Positions 46,660 to 53,868 of a DNA stretch of 64,000 nucleotides are shown here, piece by piece (within the stretch, counting starts at the first letter, position 1; each line of letters opens with the position of its first letter). The translations under genes were made by a program, and so were the position numbers. The notes beneath the pieces are model-generated. The model was not told the DNA's origin. It saw only the letters and a list, made by a program, of their open reading frames with translations, and searched no databases. Location of the stretch: assembly GCF_011065895.1 (NCBI RefSeq), contig NZ_JAALCR010000002.1, positions 124,001 through 188,000 on the forward strand, given 5' to 3'. This DNA comes from Paludisphaera rhizosphaerae (GTDB lineage Bacteria; Planctomycetota; Planctomycetia; Isosphaerales; Isosphaeraceae).

Positions 46660-47157
46660 TCAAAGAGCGATCGGCAGATTCAGCTTCCTTCGGACGGCCA
46701 CGAACTGCCCGGCGTGGAGGATCGGATGCGTTCCCGCCAGGTGGATAAGCTGTCCGACCGTCGGGGCGAAGGGTGGGAGCTTGCCGCCGGCGGCTTCCTC
46801 CTTGTCGAGTTCCTCGTCGGGGAGCGAATTGAGCAGGCCGAGCGTCGCCTCGCGCTGGGTCTTCCAGAGCCCCAGGTACTCCTCGGGCGAGAGGAACTTG
46901 GAGGCGTCGTCGTTCGAGGTGTGCTCGCGATCGTGGTTCGCTTCAAAGCCTTCCGGCAACGCCGGCGACGAGCCGGGACGGATCATCTCCATCATGCGCC
47001 GCTCGCCGGAGATCAGGTGTCCGAGCTGCCAGGCGATATGGTTCATCCCTGGCACAGGGCGGATCAACAGGTCCGACTTCGACAGACCTTCGAGGTAGGT
47101 CTGCATGATCCTCTCGGAGCCGGCGAACGCCTTGCGGATCAGGTCCTTGGCCGTCAT
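46660..47157 (-). CDS. DinB family protein
   Basis: The 165-residue protein is a four-helix DinB-type domain with a likely metal site: NHIAWQLGHL near residue 40-49 and THPILHAGQF near residues 141-150 supply the His residues that coordinate the divalent metal. The family includes thiol-dependent enzymes (bacillithiol S-transferases, maleylpyruvate isomerases) and many uncharacterised members. It is predicted to be cytoplasmic. It lies 32 bases upstream of the TolB-like propeller gene on the same strand, so both may be co-transcribed. Confidence 0.88.
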   Translation of the reverse strand: MTAKDLIRKAFAGSERIMQTYLEGLSKSDLLIRPVPGMNHIAWQLGHLISGERRMMEMIRPGSSPALPEGFEANHDREHTSNDDASKFLSPEEYLGLWKTQREATLGLLNSLPDEELDKEEAAGGKLPPFAPTVGQLIHLAGTHPILHAGQFVAVRRKLNLPIAL

Positions 47158-47189
47158 GTTCGTTCCATCCTACGGGAGAGAGGGTGACT

Positions 47190-48272
47190 TCAGGGATTGG
47201 CCGCCGCTTTGGGCTCGGGAGCGGGGGCGAGCGTGAAATCGGCGATGAAGAGCTGGCTGTTGCGGTCAGTGCCGCGAGCGTTTGACGTCCACATCATCTT
47301 CGAGCCGTCTGGACTGAAGACCGGGAGGCCGTCGAAGCCGTCGTGATACGTCAGCCGTTCTTCGGCCTTCGTATCGACGTTCATCAGGTAGACCTCGTAG
47401 TTCGAGTGGCCGTGGCGGCTGGTCGAGTAGATGATGTGCCTGGAGTCCTTGTACCAGAACGGCCCCCAGTTGACCGAGTCCTCATTCGTCAGGGCTCGTT
47501 CGTCGGTCCCCTCCGCGTTATTGACGTAGAGCTGGAGCATGTCGTTCTCCTTGCGGTCGCTGCGGTAGACGATCCGCTTGCCGTCGGGCGAGAAGAACGG
47601 GCCTCCGTCATAGCCCTTGGAGTTCGTGATTCGCCGAGGATTCTTGCCGTCAACGTCCATCACGTAGATCTCGGCGTCGCCGTCGCGGAACGACGTGAAG
47701 ACGATCTGTTTGCCGTCAGGCGAGAAGCTTCCCTCCGCATCATAGCCCTGGGCATCGGTGAGGCGCGTCAGCCCCTTGCCGTCGAGATCGGCGCGAAAGA
47801 CGTCCATCCCTTCGGGAAAGCTCCAGCGGTATCGGCTTCCGGTTCGGCTGTAAGCGGTCCGGGGCCCCGAGGGCGACGGGTTCAGGTGGGTCGACCCGAA
47901 GATGATCGACCGGCCGTCGGGAGAGAAGAAGGCGCAGGTGCAGGCGCCCTCTCCCGTGCTGACCATCCTCGGGCGGGCGTTCGCGGCGAGGTCGGCCACG
48001 TAGATCTGGTACTCGTACTGGTTCGATTTGGGCTCCAGGAAGACGGCCTCAGGGAGGTTCGGAACGGCCTGGAAGACGATCTGCTTCCCGTCTGGGCTGA
48101 AGTAACCCTCGCCGGCTCGGAAGAAACCGAAAGTCACCTGCCGAACGTTGGTCAGGTGCTTCGATTCCAGCTTGGCGACTTCCTCGGCGGAAAGCGGTCG
48201 CCCGCTTGATCCGCCGGTTTGAGCGGTCAAGGCGGCGGTCAGCAAAAGGGCGGACGTCAGGGTGGGCGACAT
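47190..48272 (-). CDS. Exported TolB-like PD40 beta-propeller protein
   Basis: 360 residues with a signal peptide (about residues 1-19). The mature part consists of PD40/WD40-like repeats, each marked by FSPDGKxIVFxS, at about 58-66, 112-124, 187-196, 232-240 and 320-330. This is the TolB C-terminal type of propeller, usually involved in protein-protein interactions in the periplasm. No N-terminal TolB domain is present. It follows the DinB gene on the same strand and is divergent from the cobalamin adenosyltransferase gene. Confidence 0.88.
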   Translation of the reverse strand: MSPTLTSALLLTAALTAQTGGSSGRPLSAEEVAKLESKHLTNVRQVTFGFFRAGEGYFSPDGKQIVFQAVPNLPEAVFLEPKSNQYEYQIYVADLAANARPRMVSTGEGACTCAFFSPDGRSIIFGSTHLNPSPSGPRTAYSRTGSRYRWSFPEGMDVFRADLDGKGLTRLTDAQGYDAEGSFSPDGKQIVFTSFRDGDAEIYVMDVDGKNPRRITNSKGYDGGPFFSPDGKRIVYRSDRKENDMLQLYVNNAEGTDERALTNEDSVNWGPFWYKDSRHIIYSTSRHGHSNYEVYLMNVDTKAEERLTYHDGFDGLPVFSPDGSKMMWTSNARGTDRNSQLFIADFTLAPAPEPKAAANP

Positions 48273-48366
48273 CGGCTCGGGCCTCCTATGCTTCCTTCGG
48301 GGTCCTGGATCGCCTAGTATAGAGCCCGAGATATGGTATCGCCATGAGGCACGAGGCGCCGCCGAA

Positions 48367-48918
48367 GTGAAGATCTACACGAAGACGGGCGATGAAGGGA
48401 CCACCGGCATCCTGGGAAGCAAGCGGCTCCGCAAGGACGACGCCAGGATCGAGGCCTACGGAACGGTCGACGAACTGAATGCGGCCATCGGCGTGGCGCG
48501 AGCCCACGCGCTGGAGGCGACGGAGGACGAACTCGCCGCCCGGATCCAGGACGACCTGTTCACACTGGGCGCAGCACTGGCTGACCCGAATCCGGAAGGC
48601 CCGTTCCACAATCAGATCAACGACGAGCACATCGCCGCCCTGGAGAAGGCCATCGACGACCGCGTGGCTGAACTCGCTCCCATGCGGAGCTTCATCCTCC
48701 CCGGCGGCGCACCGGCCGCAGCCCAACTCCATCTGACGCGGACCGTCTGCCGACGGGCCGAGCGCCTGGTGGTTCATCTCGCGAACCTGGCCGACGAACA
48801 CGTCCCCTCGCCGGTCCTGATCTATCTCAACCGCCTGAGCGATCTCCTTTTCGTCATGGCGAGGACCGTCAACCACCACGCCGGCGTTCCCGACGTTCCG
48901 TGGATTTCGAAGAAGTGA
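48367..48918 (+). CDS. Cob(I)alamin adenosyltransferase, PduO type
   Basis: 183 residues from a GTG at 48367. The N-terminus KIYTKTGDEGTTGILGSKR is the PduO signature that binds ATP. Further on are RIEAYGTVDELNAAIG, FILPGGAPAAAQLHLTRTVCRRAER with the conserved Arg-Arg-x-Glu, and LNRLSDLLFVMAR near the C-terminus. It converts cob(I)alamin and ATP to adenosylcobalamin. GTG was chosen because the family begins precisely here and upstream in-frame sequence has no homology character. It stands alone, divergent from the propeller gene. Confidence 0.95.
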   Translation: MKIYTKTGDEGTTGILGSKRLRKDDARIEAYGTVDELNAAIGVARAHALEATEDELAARIQDDLFTLGAALADPNPEGPFHNQINDEHIAALEKAIDDRVAELAPMRSFILPGGAPAAAQLHLTRTVCRRAERLVVHLANLADEHVPSPVLIYLNRLSDLLFVMARTVNHHAGVPDVPWISKK

Positions 48919-49056
48919 GGATCGATCGACGATCCATGACCACGGGCTGATCCTCTGGGGATTCCCGTGGTCGCCTTTCGGGGGGCGTCGGTAGACTCGA
49001 TGGTTTCGAGTCGCCCTCGTTCCGTATCACCCTGAAGGGTCCACAAGGATCGTCTC

Positions 49057-50745
49057 ATGAGAAACACTGGCCGTCGTTTATCCTGGCTCGCCTACGCGGC
49101 GGCCGCTCTTCTGACCGGCCCGCTGCACGCTGGTGCGGCGGAGACCACCGGAATCTGGAAGCTCATCGTCCTGGCCGTCGGCGCGGACGAACTCGCGATC
49201 GTCGATCTGCACCGTAAGGACGGTCAGGCCGAGGGCGTGCTCGTGAGCGGCCGGGAACGGCTTCTCGACAAGGCCCGCGTGGAAAACGTCAAGCTTGAAG
49301 ACGGACGGACCTCGTTCAAGCTGACAGGCGGGCTCGCCATGACGTTCGACGGAGCGCTCGCGACCGACGGTCCGAACGCAGGGAAGGTCTTTGGCACGGT
49401 CGACCTCGGCAACTCCATCTTCCCCGCGCGTCTGGAAAAGACGACCGAGGAGAAACTCGGCCCGGCTCAGAGCGGGGCGATGAACCAGGACTATTTCGCG
49501 GCTCGAAGCGACCGTGACCCGAAGTCCTCGATCGACAAGCTCAAGAAGCTGATCGAGAAGAACGACCATTCCCCCGTCTGCTACGCGTTCTATGAAGGGA
49601 TTCTGCAGAAGGCTCAGGCGGCCGAGATCCCCGTCGCCGAGGTCGAGGCCTTGCTGGCCGACTGGCGGCGCGAGGCGGCTCCCTACGGACCCGTTTGGAC
49701 CACCGAGGTTGCGAAGAAGGCCCTGACCGCTCTCGCGGACCAGAAGGTATACGCTGAGACCGCGCTCACCTTGGGCAAGGAGATCGAGGCGGGCATGCCG
49801 GCCGACGCTCCCGCGGAGTCGCGGGTCGAGGTTCTGAAGTTGCTCGCCTCCGCCGCGAAGAACAGCGGCAAGCCTGATCTCGCCGCCGACGCCGAGAGCC
49901 GCGCCGCGAAGTACGACGCCCAAATCGACGAGGAGTACCACACGAAGGTCCCCCCGTTCAAGCCGACCCCCTATGCGGGCAAGGTCGGCGGCAAGCCCGT
50001 CGTCTTTGAACTGTTCACCGGCGCTCAGTGCCCCCCTTGCGTCGCCGCCGACGTCGCTTACGACGGCCTGCTGAAGACCTACAAGCCGACCGAGTTCATC
50101 GGACTTCAGTATCACCTTCACATCCCCGGCCCGGATCCGATGACCACGAAGGAGACGCTCGACCGCGCCAAGTACTATGCGGAGGACTTGAGGGGAACTC
50201 CTTCCACGTTCATCAACGGCCGCTCCGAAGCCGGCGGCGGCGGGTCGATGGCCATGTCGGAAGGGAAGTATTCGCAGTATCGCGAAATCGTCGACAAGCT
50301 GCTCGAAGAGAAGCCGGCGGCGGAGATCGTGCTTGACGCCAAGCGGAAGGGCGATGAGATCGCGATCGTCGCTCAGGCCAAAACGGATGCGAAAGGCCAG
50401 AACTCCTCCATCAAGCTGCGTCTGGCTCTGACCGAGGAGTCGATCCGTTACGTCGGCGGTAACAAGCTGCGGTTCCACCACCACGTCGTCCGCGCCCTGC
50501 CCGGCGGCGTCGAAGGGACCGCGATCGCCGACAACGCCGGCAAGCTTGAGATCAAGTTCGACCTCGCCGAACTGCGAAAGAAGACCCAGGAATACCTCAC
50601 CGAGTTCGCCGAGACGCGACCCTTCTTCGCCGCGCCACCCGCGCTCGATTACAAGAATCTCTCAGTCGTGGCCTTCGTCCAGGACGACCACGACAAGTCC
50701 ATCCTGGGTGCGGCGTCGGTCCCCGTCACCGAAGCCACTCCCTGA
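49057..50745 (+). CDS. Exported thioredoxin-fold protein with CPPC motif
   Basis: 562 residues with a signal peptide (about 1-28, cleaved after HAGAA). A beta-rich N-terminal region and a helical stretch (about 130-280) precede a thioredoxin-like domain whose active-site motif is CPPC in FTGAQCPPCVAAD (about 324-336); GTPSTFINGR (about 387-396) carries the cis-Pro loop. The last 150 residues are beta-rich. It is likely a periplasmic thiol-disulfide protein or a Trx-fold carrier. A strong intrinsic terminator follows the stop by about ten bases. Confidence 0.85.
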   Translation: MRNTGRRLSWLAYAAAALLTGPLHAGAAETTGIWKLIVLAVGADELAIVDLHRKDGQAEGVLVSGRERLLDKARVENVKLEDGRTSFKLTGGLAMTFDGALATDGPNAGKVFGTVDLGNSIFPARLEKTTEEKLGPAQSGAMNQDYFAARSDRDPKSSIDKLKKLIEKNDHSPVCYAFYEGILQKAQAAEIPVAEVEALLADWRREAAPYGPVWTTEVAKKALTALADQKVYAETALTLGKEIEAGMPADAPAESRVEVLKLLASAAKNSGKPDLAADAESRAAKYDAQIDEEYHTKVPPFKPTPYAGKVGGKPVVFELFTGAQCPPCVAADVAYDGLLKTYKPTEFIGLQYHLHIPGPDPMTTKETLDRAKYYAEDLRGTPSTFINGRSEAGGGGSMAMSEGKYSQYREIVDKLLEEKPAAEIVLDAKRKGDEIAIVAQAKTDAKGQNSSIKLRLALTEESIRYVGGNKLRFHHHVVRALPGGVEGTAIADNAGKLEIKFDLAELRKKTQEYLTEFAETRPFFAAPPALDYKNLSVVAFVQDDHDKSILGAASVPVTEATP

Positions 50746-50755
50746 TTGACGTCCC

Positions 50756-50796
50756 AGCCGGACGAGCCCGTCATCGGGCTCGTCCGGCTTTTTTTT
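50756..50796 (+). terminator. Intrinsic (rho-independent) terminator
   Basis: A perfect 15-bp stem, AGCCGGACGAGCCCG paired with CGGGCTCGTCCGGCT, surrounds a TCAT loop and is followed by a run of eight T. It lies about ten bases after the stop of the thioredoxin-fold gene and should end that transcript. Confidence 0.95.
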
Positions 50797-50844
50797 GTCC
50801 CATCGCGTAATGATCGTTGATGAGACTCGTATGCGAATTAGCCC

Positions 50845-50873
50845 TAGACGACGAACTGCATCCATGCTATGAT
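50845..50873 (+). promoter_or_regulatory. Putative extended -10 promoter upstream of the LEPR-XLL/sigma-like gene
   Basis: TGC followed by TATGAT (50868-50873) forms an extended -10; TAGACG (50845-50850) is a possible -35 17 bases away. This lies downstream of the intrinsic terminator, so the next gene would have its own promoter with a leader of about 145 bases. Confidence 0.4.
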
Positions 50874-51024
50874 TGATTGCATGCGGGGCAAACTGATCTC
50901 GATGAGGCTCTGCGATTCGATTAAGTTGTGCCCCCGCGATCGGTCACAAACGCTGATTCGCGTCTTATGGTAGGAAAAGACAGAGTCTTAGTCGGACTGG
51001 CCCATGCATTAAGGAGGGCAGGAC

Positions 51025-51843
51025 GTGGCGGGCGGAAGTGGGCGAGAACGTCGAGTGCATCGGTCGTACAAGCCGGCCGTCGAGGGGATCGAGGCGCGCC
51101 GCCTGCTATCTGGCGCCACCCTCGCCGCGACGTTGTCGGTCCCGACGACAGATCACCAGACTCTCCTCGACTCCGCATCATCGCCTTCCATTTACCCAGA
51201 CTCTCCGGTCTCCTCCGGTAACGCCTGGGACGCAGCCCTCCTCGACGCCCGGCTCGATGATTTTTTCTCCAGCCTCGGCACCGCGACCGAGGAACCCCAG
51301 GTCGTCTCGACGCTCGACCAGGAGGCGATGGCCTCGGGTCTTAACCAGCTCGACCGATATCTGACCTCGTCATGGAAGCGTGCAGGGGTATCCCCCCAGT
51401 CGTACGAGGACTCCTCGCAGGCGGTGTACATCACCCTCCTCCAGCAGCTTGGTCGGAGCCGGTTCGACGCCATGTTGAGCGACGTCGGCCGTTGGGGGAT
51501 CAAGGAGGTCTTCAGCAAGGAGACCGACGAGGGCCAGGACTTCTTCCGCGCCGTGGACATGGTCAAGAAGCGAGTTCAGCGGGAGCGGACGTATCAGCCG
51601 CTCGACGACGCCGCTTTCGCCGCGGCCGATCTGGAAACCCAGTCCCGACTCGACGCTCTTCGCGAGGTCATGGACCGGACGCTCACTCCCCGCGAGGCCA
51701 GCCTCATCCAGGAATCCCTGAAAGGGCTGACCCCCTCCGAGATCGCCCTCCAGTGGGGCGTCGCCCCCAAGACGGTCAGCAACGAGAAGACTCGCGTGCT
51801 CAACAAGCTTCGCGACGTCCTTCAGGGCCAGTTGGCGGACTGA
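51025..51843 (+). CDS. Sigma-like/HTH protein with LEPR-XLL-like N-terminus
   Basis: 272 residues from a GTG at 51025 with a perfect AAGGAGG seven bases upstream. Residues 18-30 (AVEGIEARRLLSG) resemble the LEPR-XLL motif found at the N-termini of large planctomycete surface proteins. The middle region (about 70-200) is helical with a sigma region 2-like character (SYEDSSQAVYITLLQQLG, FFRAVDMVKKRVQRER). Residues 220-268 are a sigma region 4/LuxR-like HTH: LTPREASLIQESLKGLTPSEIALQWGVAPKTVSNEKTRVLNKL. This pairing of a surface-protein motif with a transcriptional domain is unexpected. It is followed by a VWA lipoprotein gene. Function is inferred only. Confidence 0.75.
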   Translation: MAGGSGRERRVHRSYKPAVEGIEARRLLSGATLAATLSVPTTDHQTLLDSASSPSIYPDSPVSSGNAWDAALLDARLDDFFSSLGTATEEPQVVSTLDQEAMASGLNQLDRYLTSSWKRAGVSPQSYEDSSQAVYITLLQQLGRSRFDAMLSDVGRWGIKEVFSKETDEGQDFFRAVDMVKKRVQRERTYQPLDDAAFAAADLETQSRLDALREVMDRTLTPREASLIQESLKGLTPSEIALQWGVAPKTVSNEKTRVLNKLRDVLQGQLAD

Positions 51844-51992
51844 CCGCCGCGCTTCGTCCTGTCTCGACATGCTAGTCGGAAAATCCTGGGACGAGCCGTC
51901 AAGGCGAATTCGCCTGGCTCCTCGTGATTTGCGCGCGTAAGCTGTTTCTTGAGCGAGACGGCCCCTTCGCGCCCTAAAGTCGAGGAAGCCTG

Positions 51993-52799
51993 ATGCGGTC
52001 CGCGATTCCATCCTGCGTTCTCGCGCTTCTGGCTGCGTGTTCATTCGCGGCAGGCCAGGAAGGATCGTCGAAGCCCCCAGCCGATGCCGGGAAGAAGCTC
52101 GCGCCCGTCGCGCCCCCCTCCGATCGCCGGAAGGTCAAGGTCGACGAGAATCCCCGGGTCATGACGCCCGAGGAGATCGAGGCCCGCAAGAAAAGCCCAT
52201 TCCTCCGGCCGCCTGGTGCTCAGGATGACGAGCACTACGAACCCGAGGATCTTCGCGACCTGCCGCCGTGGAGTCACGCGAGTTTCTTCGGGATTTCAGC
52301 ACGCGGACGGTTCATCGTCTATGTGCTGGACCAATCAGGCAGCATGATCGACGACGACCGGATGGTTCGAGCCACCAGCGAGCTACGGCGGAGCGTGAAC
52401 GCGCTGCACAGCCCCCAGAAGTTCGAGGTCATCTTCTACAACGACCTCGCAACCACGATGCCCGGCGGGCCGACGCCCCGCGAGGCCGATCAGCGCACGA
52501 AGGAGCAGCTTCGGAACTGGCTCCATCTGATTGACCCTGACGGCGGCACCAGTCCGAAACGGGCCGTGCTCCAGGCACTGGGGATGCGGCCTGACGCCGT
52601 CTTCTTGCTCTCGGACGGCGATTTCCCGGAAGGAACCGTCGAGTCGATCGCCGCCGCCAACGGCCGCAAGGTGCCCATCCACTGCGTGGACCTGGCCGGC
52701 GGCCTGGCTGGCGACGCCCTCCAGAGGATCGCCCGTGAGAGTGGCGGACGATACGCCTCGCGCCCCGGGAGCCTGCACGACGTCGGCTCGGGGCGCTGA
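51993..52799 (+). CDS. VWA-domain lipoprotein
   Basis: 268 residues starting with a lipoprotein signal whose lipobox is LAAC near residue 16. A Pro/Lys-rich linker (about 25-90) precedes a VWA domain beginning FIVYVLDQSGSM (MIDAS D-x-S-x-S), with VFLLSDGDFPEG and a final GGRYASR. Such proteins bind partner proteins in a metal-dependent way. GAGGAA lies six bases before the ATG. It ends 16 bases from the convergent coiled-coil gene. Confidence 0.85.
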   Translation: MRSAIPSCVLALLAACSFAAGQEGSSKPPADAGKKLAPVAPPSDRRKVKVDENPRVMTPEEIEARKKSPFLRPPGAQDDEHYEPEDLRDLPPWSHASFFGISARGRFIVYVLDQSGSMIDDDRMVRATSELRRSVNALHSPQKFEVIFYNDLATTMPGGPTPREADQRTKEQLRNWLHLIDPDGGTSPKRAVLQALGMRPDAVFLLSDGDFPEGTVESIAAANGRKVPIHCVDLAGGLAGDALQRIARESGGRYASRPGSLHDVGSGR

Positions 52800-52815
52800 G
52801 GACGCACCGCGAATC

Positions 52816-53868
52816 TCACTGAGTCGCCGAGACCGAGCCCATCGGGCTTCCTCGGATCGTCATCCCCTCGGGCAAAGGCCGGGCGGCCACGCTGAACCCG
52901 CGATCGTTCAATTCGTCGCGGAGTTGGCGGTAGAGCGCGAAGCTGTCCGGATAGACCCACATCGTCACGACGGCCCGTCCGGGACTCAGCCGGTTGAGGG
53001 CCCGCGAGTATTCCGAGATCGGGTTGCGGGTTGATTCATAGGTCTCTCCGCGGGACTCAGAGGTCGGGACGACTTCCCAACCCCGCAGGTCGAAGCGAAT
53101 GCTGTGACGCTCAATCAACTCCTCGATCCCCGACTGGGCCCGCCCGAGAACGTAGCTCAATTTGAACGAACCGACGGGACCGACCTGAGACGCCAGGATC
53201 CCCGTCCGCTCCGCCATCCTCAATCGAACCTGGGCATCAGACTTGGCCAGTTCCAGGAGACGTTCCAGATCGATGAAGCTGATCCGATTCCGGTGCAGCT
53301 CGAAGTGGAACTCCTCGGCGCGGGCCGGTCGGGCGACGGGGTTCTTGCTCAGGATCGAGGTCGCTTTCGGGAGCGGCAGGTTCCGAAGGTTGGCGACCTC
53401 GTTCGCCAGGTGGTCGCGCTCGGCCTTAAGGACTCCCCCCTTGGCCGAGACCCGGGCGATCTGCGTCGACGGATCACGAACGCGAAAGGCCAGCTTGCGC
53501 GCTCGGGCCGCGTCGAGCGCCGCCTGATTCGCGGAGGCTGCCAGCATCTGCTTCGCCTCGGCGGCTCGCGACTCCGCCAGGGCCCGATCTCGCGCGGCGG
53601 CGTCGCGCTCGGCTTCGGCCTTGGCGATCGCCTCGCGGTCCAGCGTCGGAGCGGGCGGAGGAGCAGCGGGCTCGGGCTCGGGTTCCTCCTCGATCTCGAT
53701 CACTTCGGGGACCGGGGCCGGAGAGGTCGCGGCGATGGCTGGAGCAGGCGAGGGAACGGGCGTATGGTCGGGCTCAGCGGGCCGAGGGCGGTTCACGAGG
53801 AAGGACAGGAGCAGCAGCCCGGCGAGGACGCTCGTGACCGTCAGCGCGTCTCGAAATCTGGAGGTCAT
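52816..53868 (-). CDS. Single-pass membrane protein with Pro-rich linker, coiled coil and C-terminal domain
   Basis: About 350 residues from the ATG at 53868, which overlaps the stop of the upstream gene by one base (TGATG); a GTG two codons earlier is an alternative. One transmembrane helix (about 10-26) is followed by a Pro/Glu-rich stretch (30-75), a coiled coil (77-165) and a C-terminal alpha/beta domain. That domain contains FHFELHRNRISFIDL near residue 190 and AVVTMWVYPDSFALYRQLRDELNDRGFSVAAR near 300. This C-terminal unit resembles two segments of the 801-residue neighbour. The function is unknown; translational coupling suggests the pair forms one complex in the envelope. Confidence 0.75.
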   Translation of the reverse strand: MTSRFRDALTVTSVLAGLLLLSFLVNRPRPAEPDHTPVPSPAPAIAATSPAPVPEVIEIEEEPEPEPAAPPPAPTLDREAIAKAEAERDAAARDRALAESRAAEAKQMLAASANQAALDAARARKLAFRVRDPSTQIARVSAKGGVLKAERDHLANEVANLRNLPLPKATSILSKNPVARPARAEEFHFELHRNRISFIDLERLLELAKSDAQVRLRMAERTGILASQVGPVGSFKLSYVLGRAQSGIEELIERHSIRFDLRGWEVVPTSESRGETYESTRNPISEYSRALNRLSPGRAVVTMWVYPDSFALYRQLRDELNDRGFSVAARPLPEGMTIRGSPMGSVSATQ

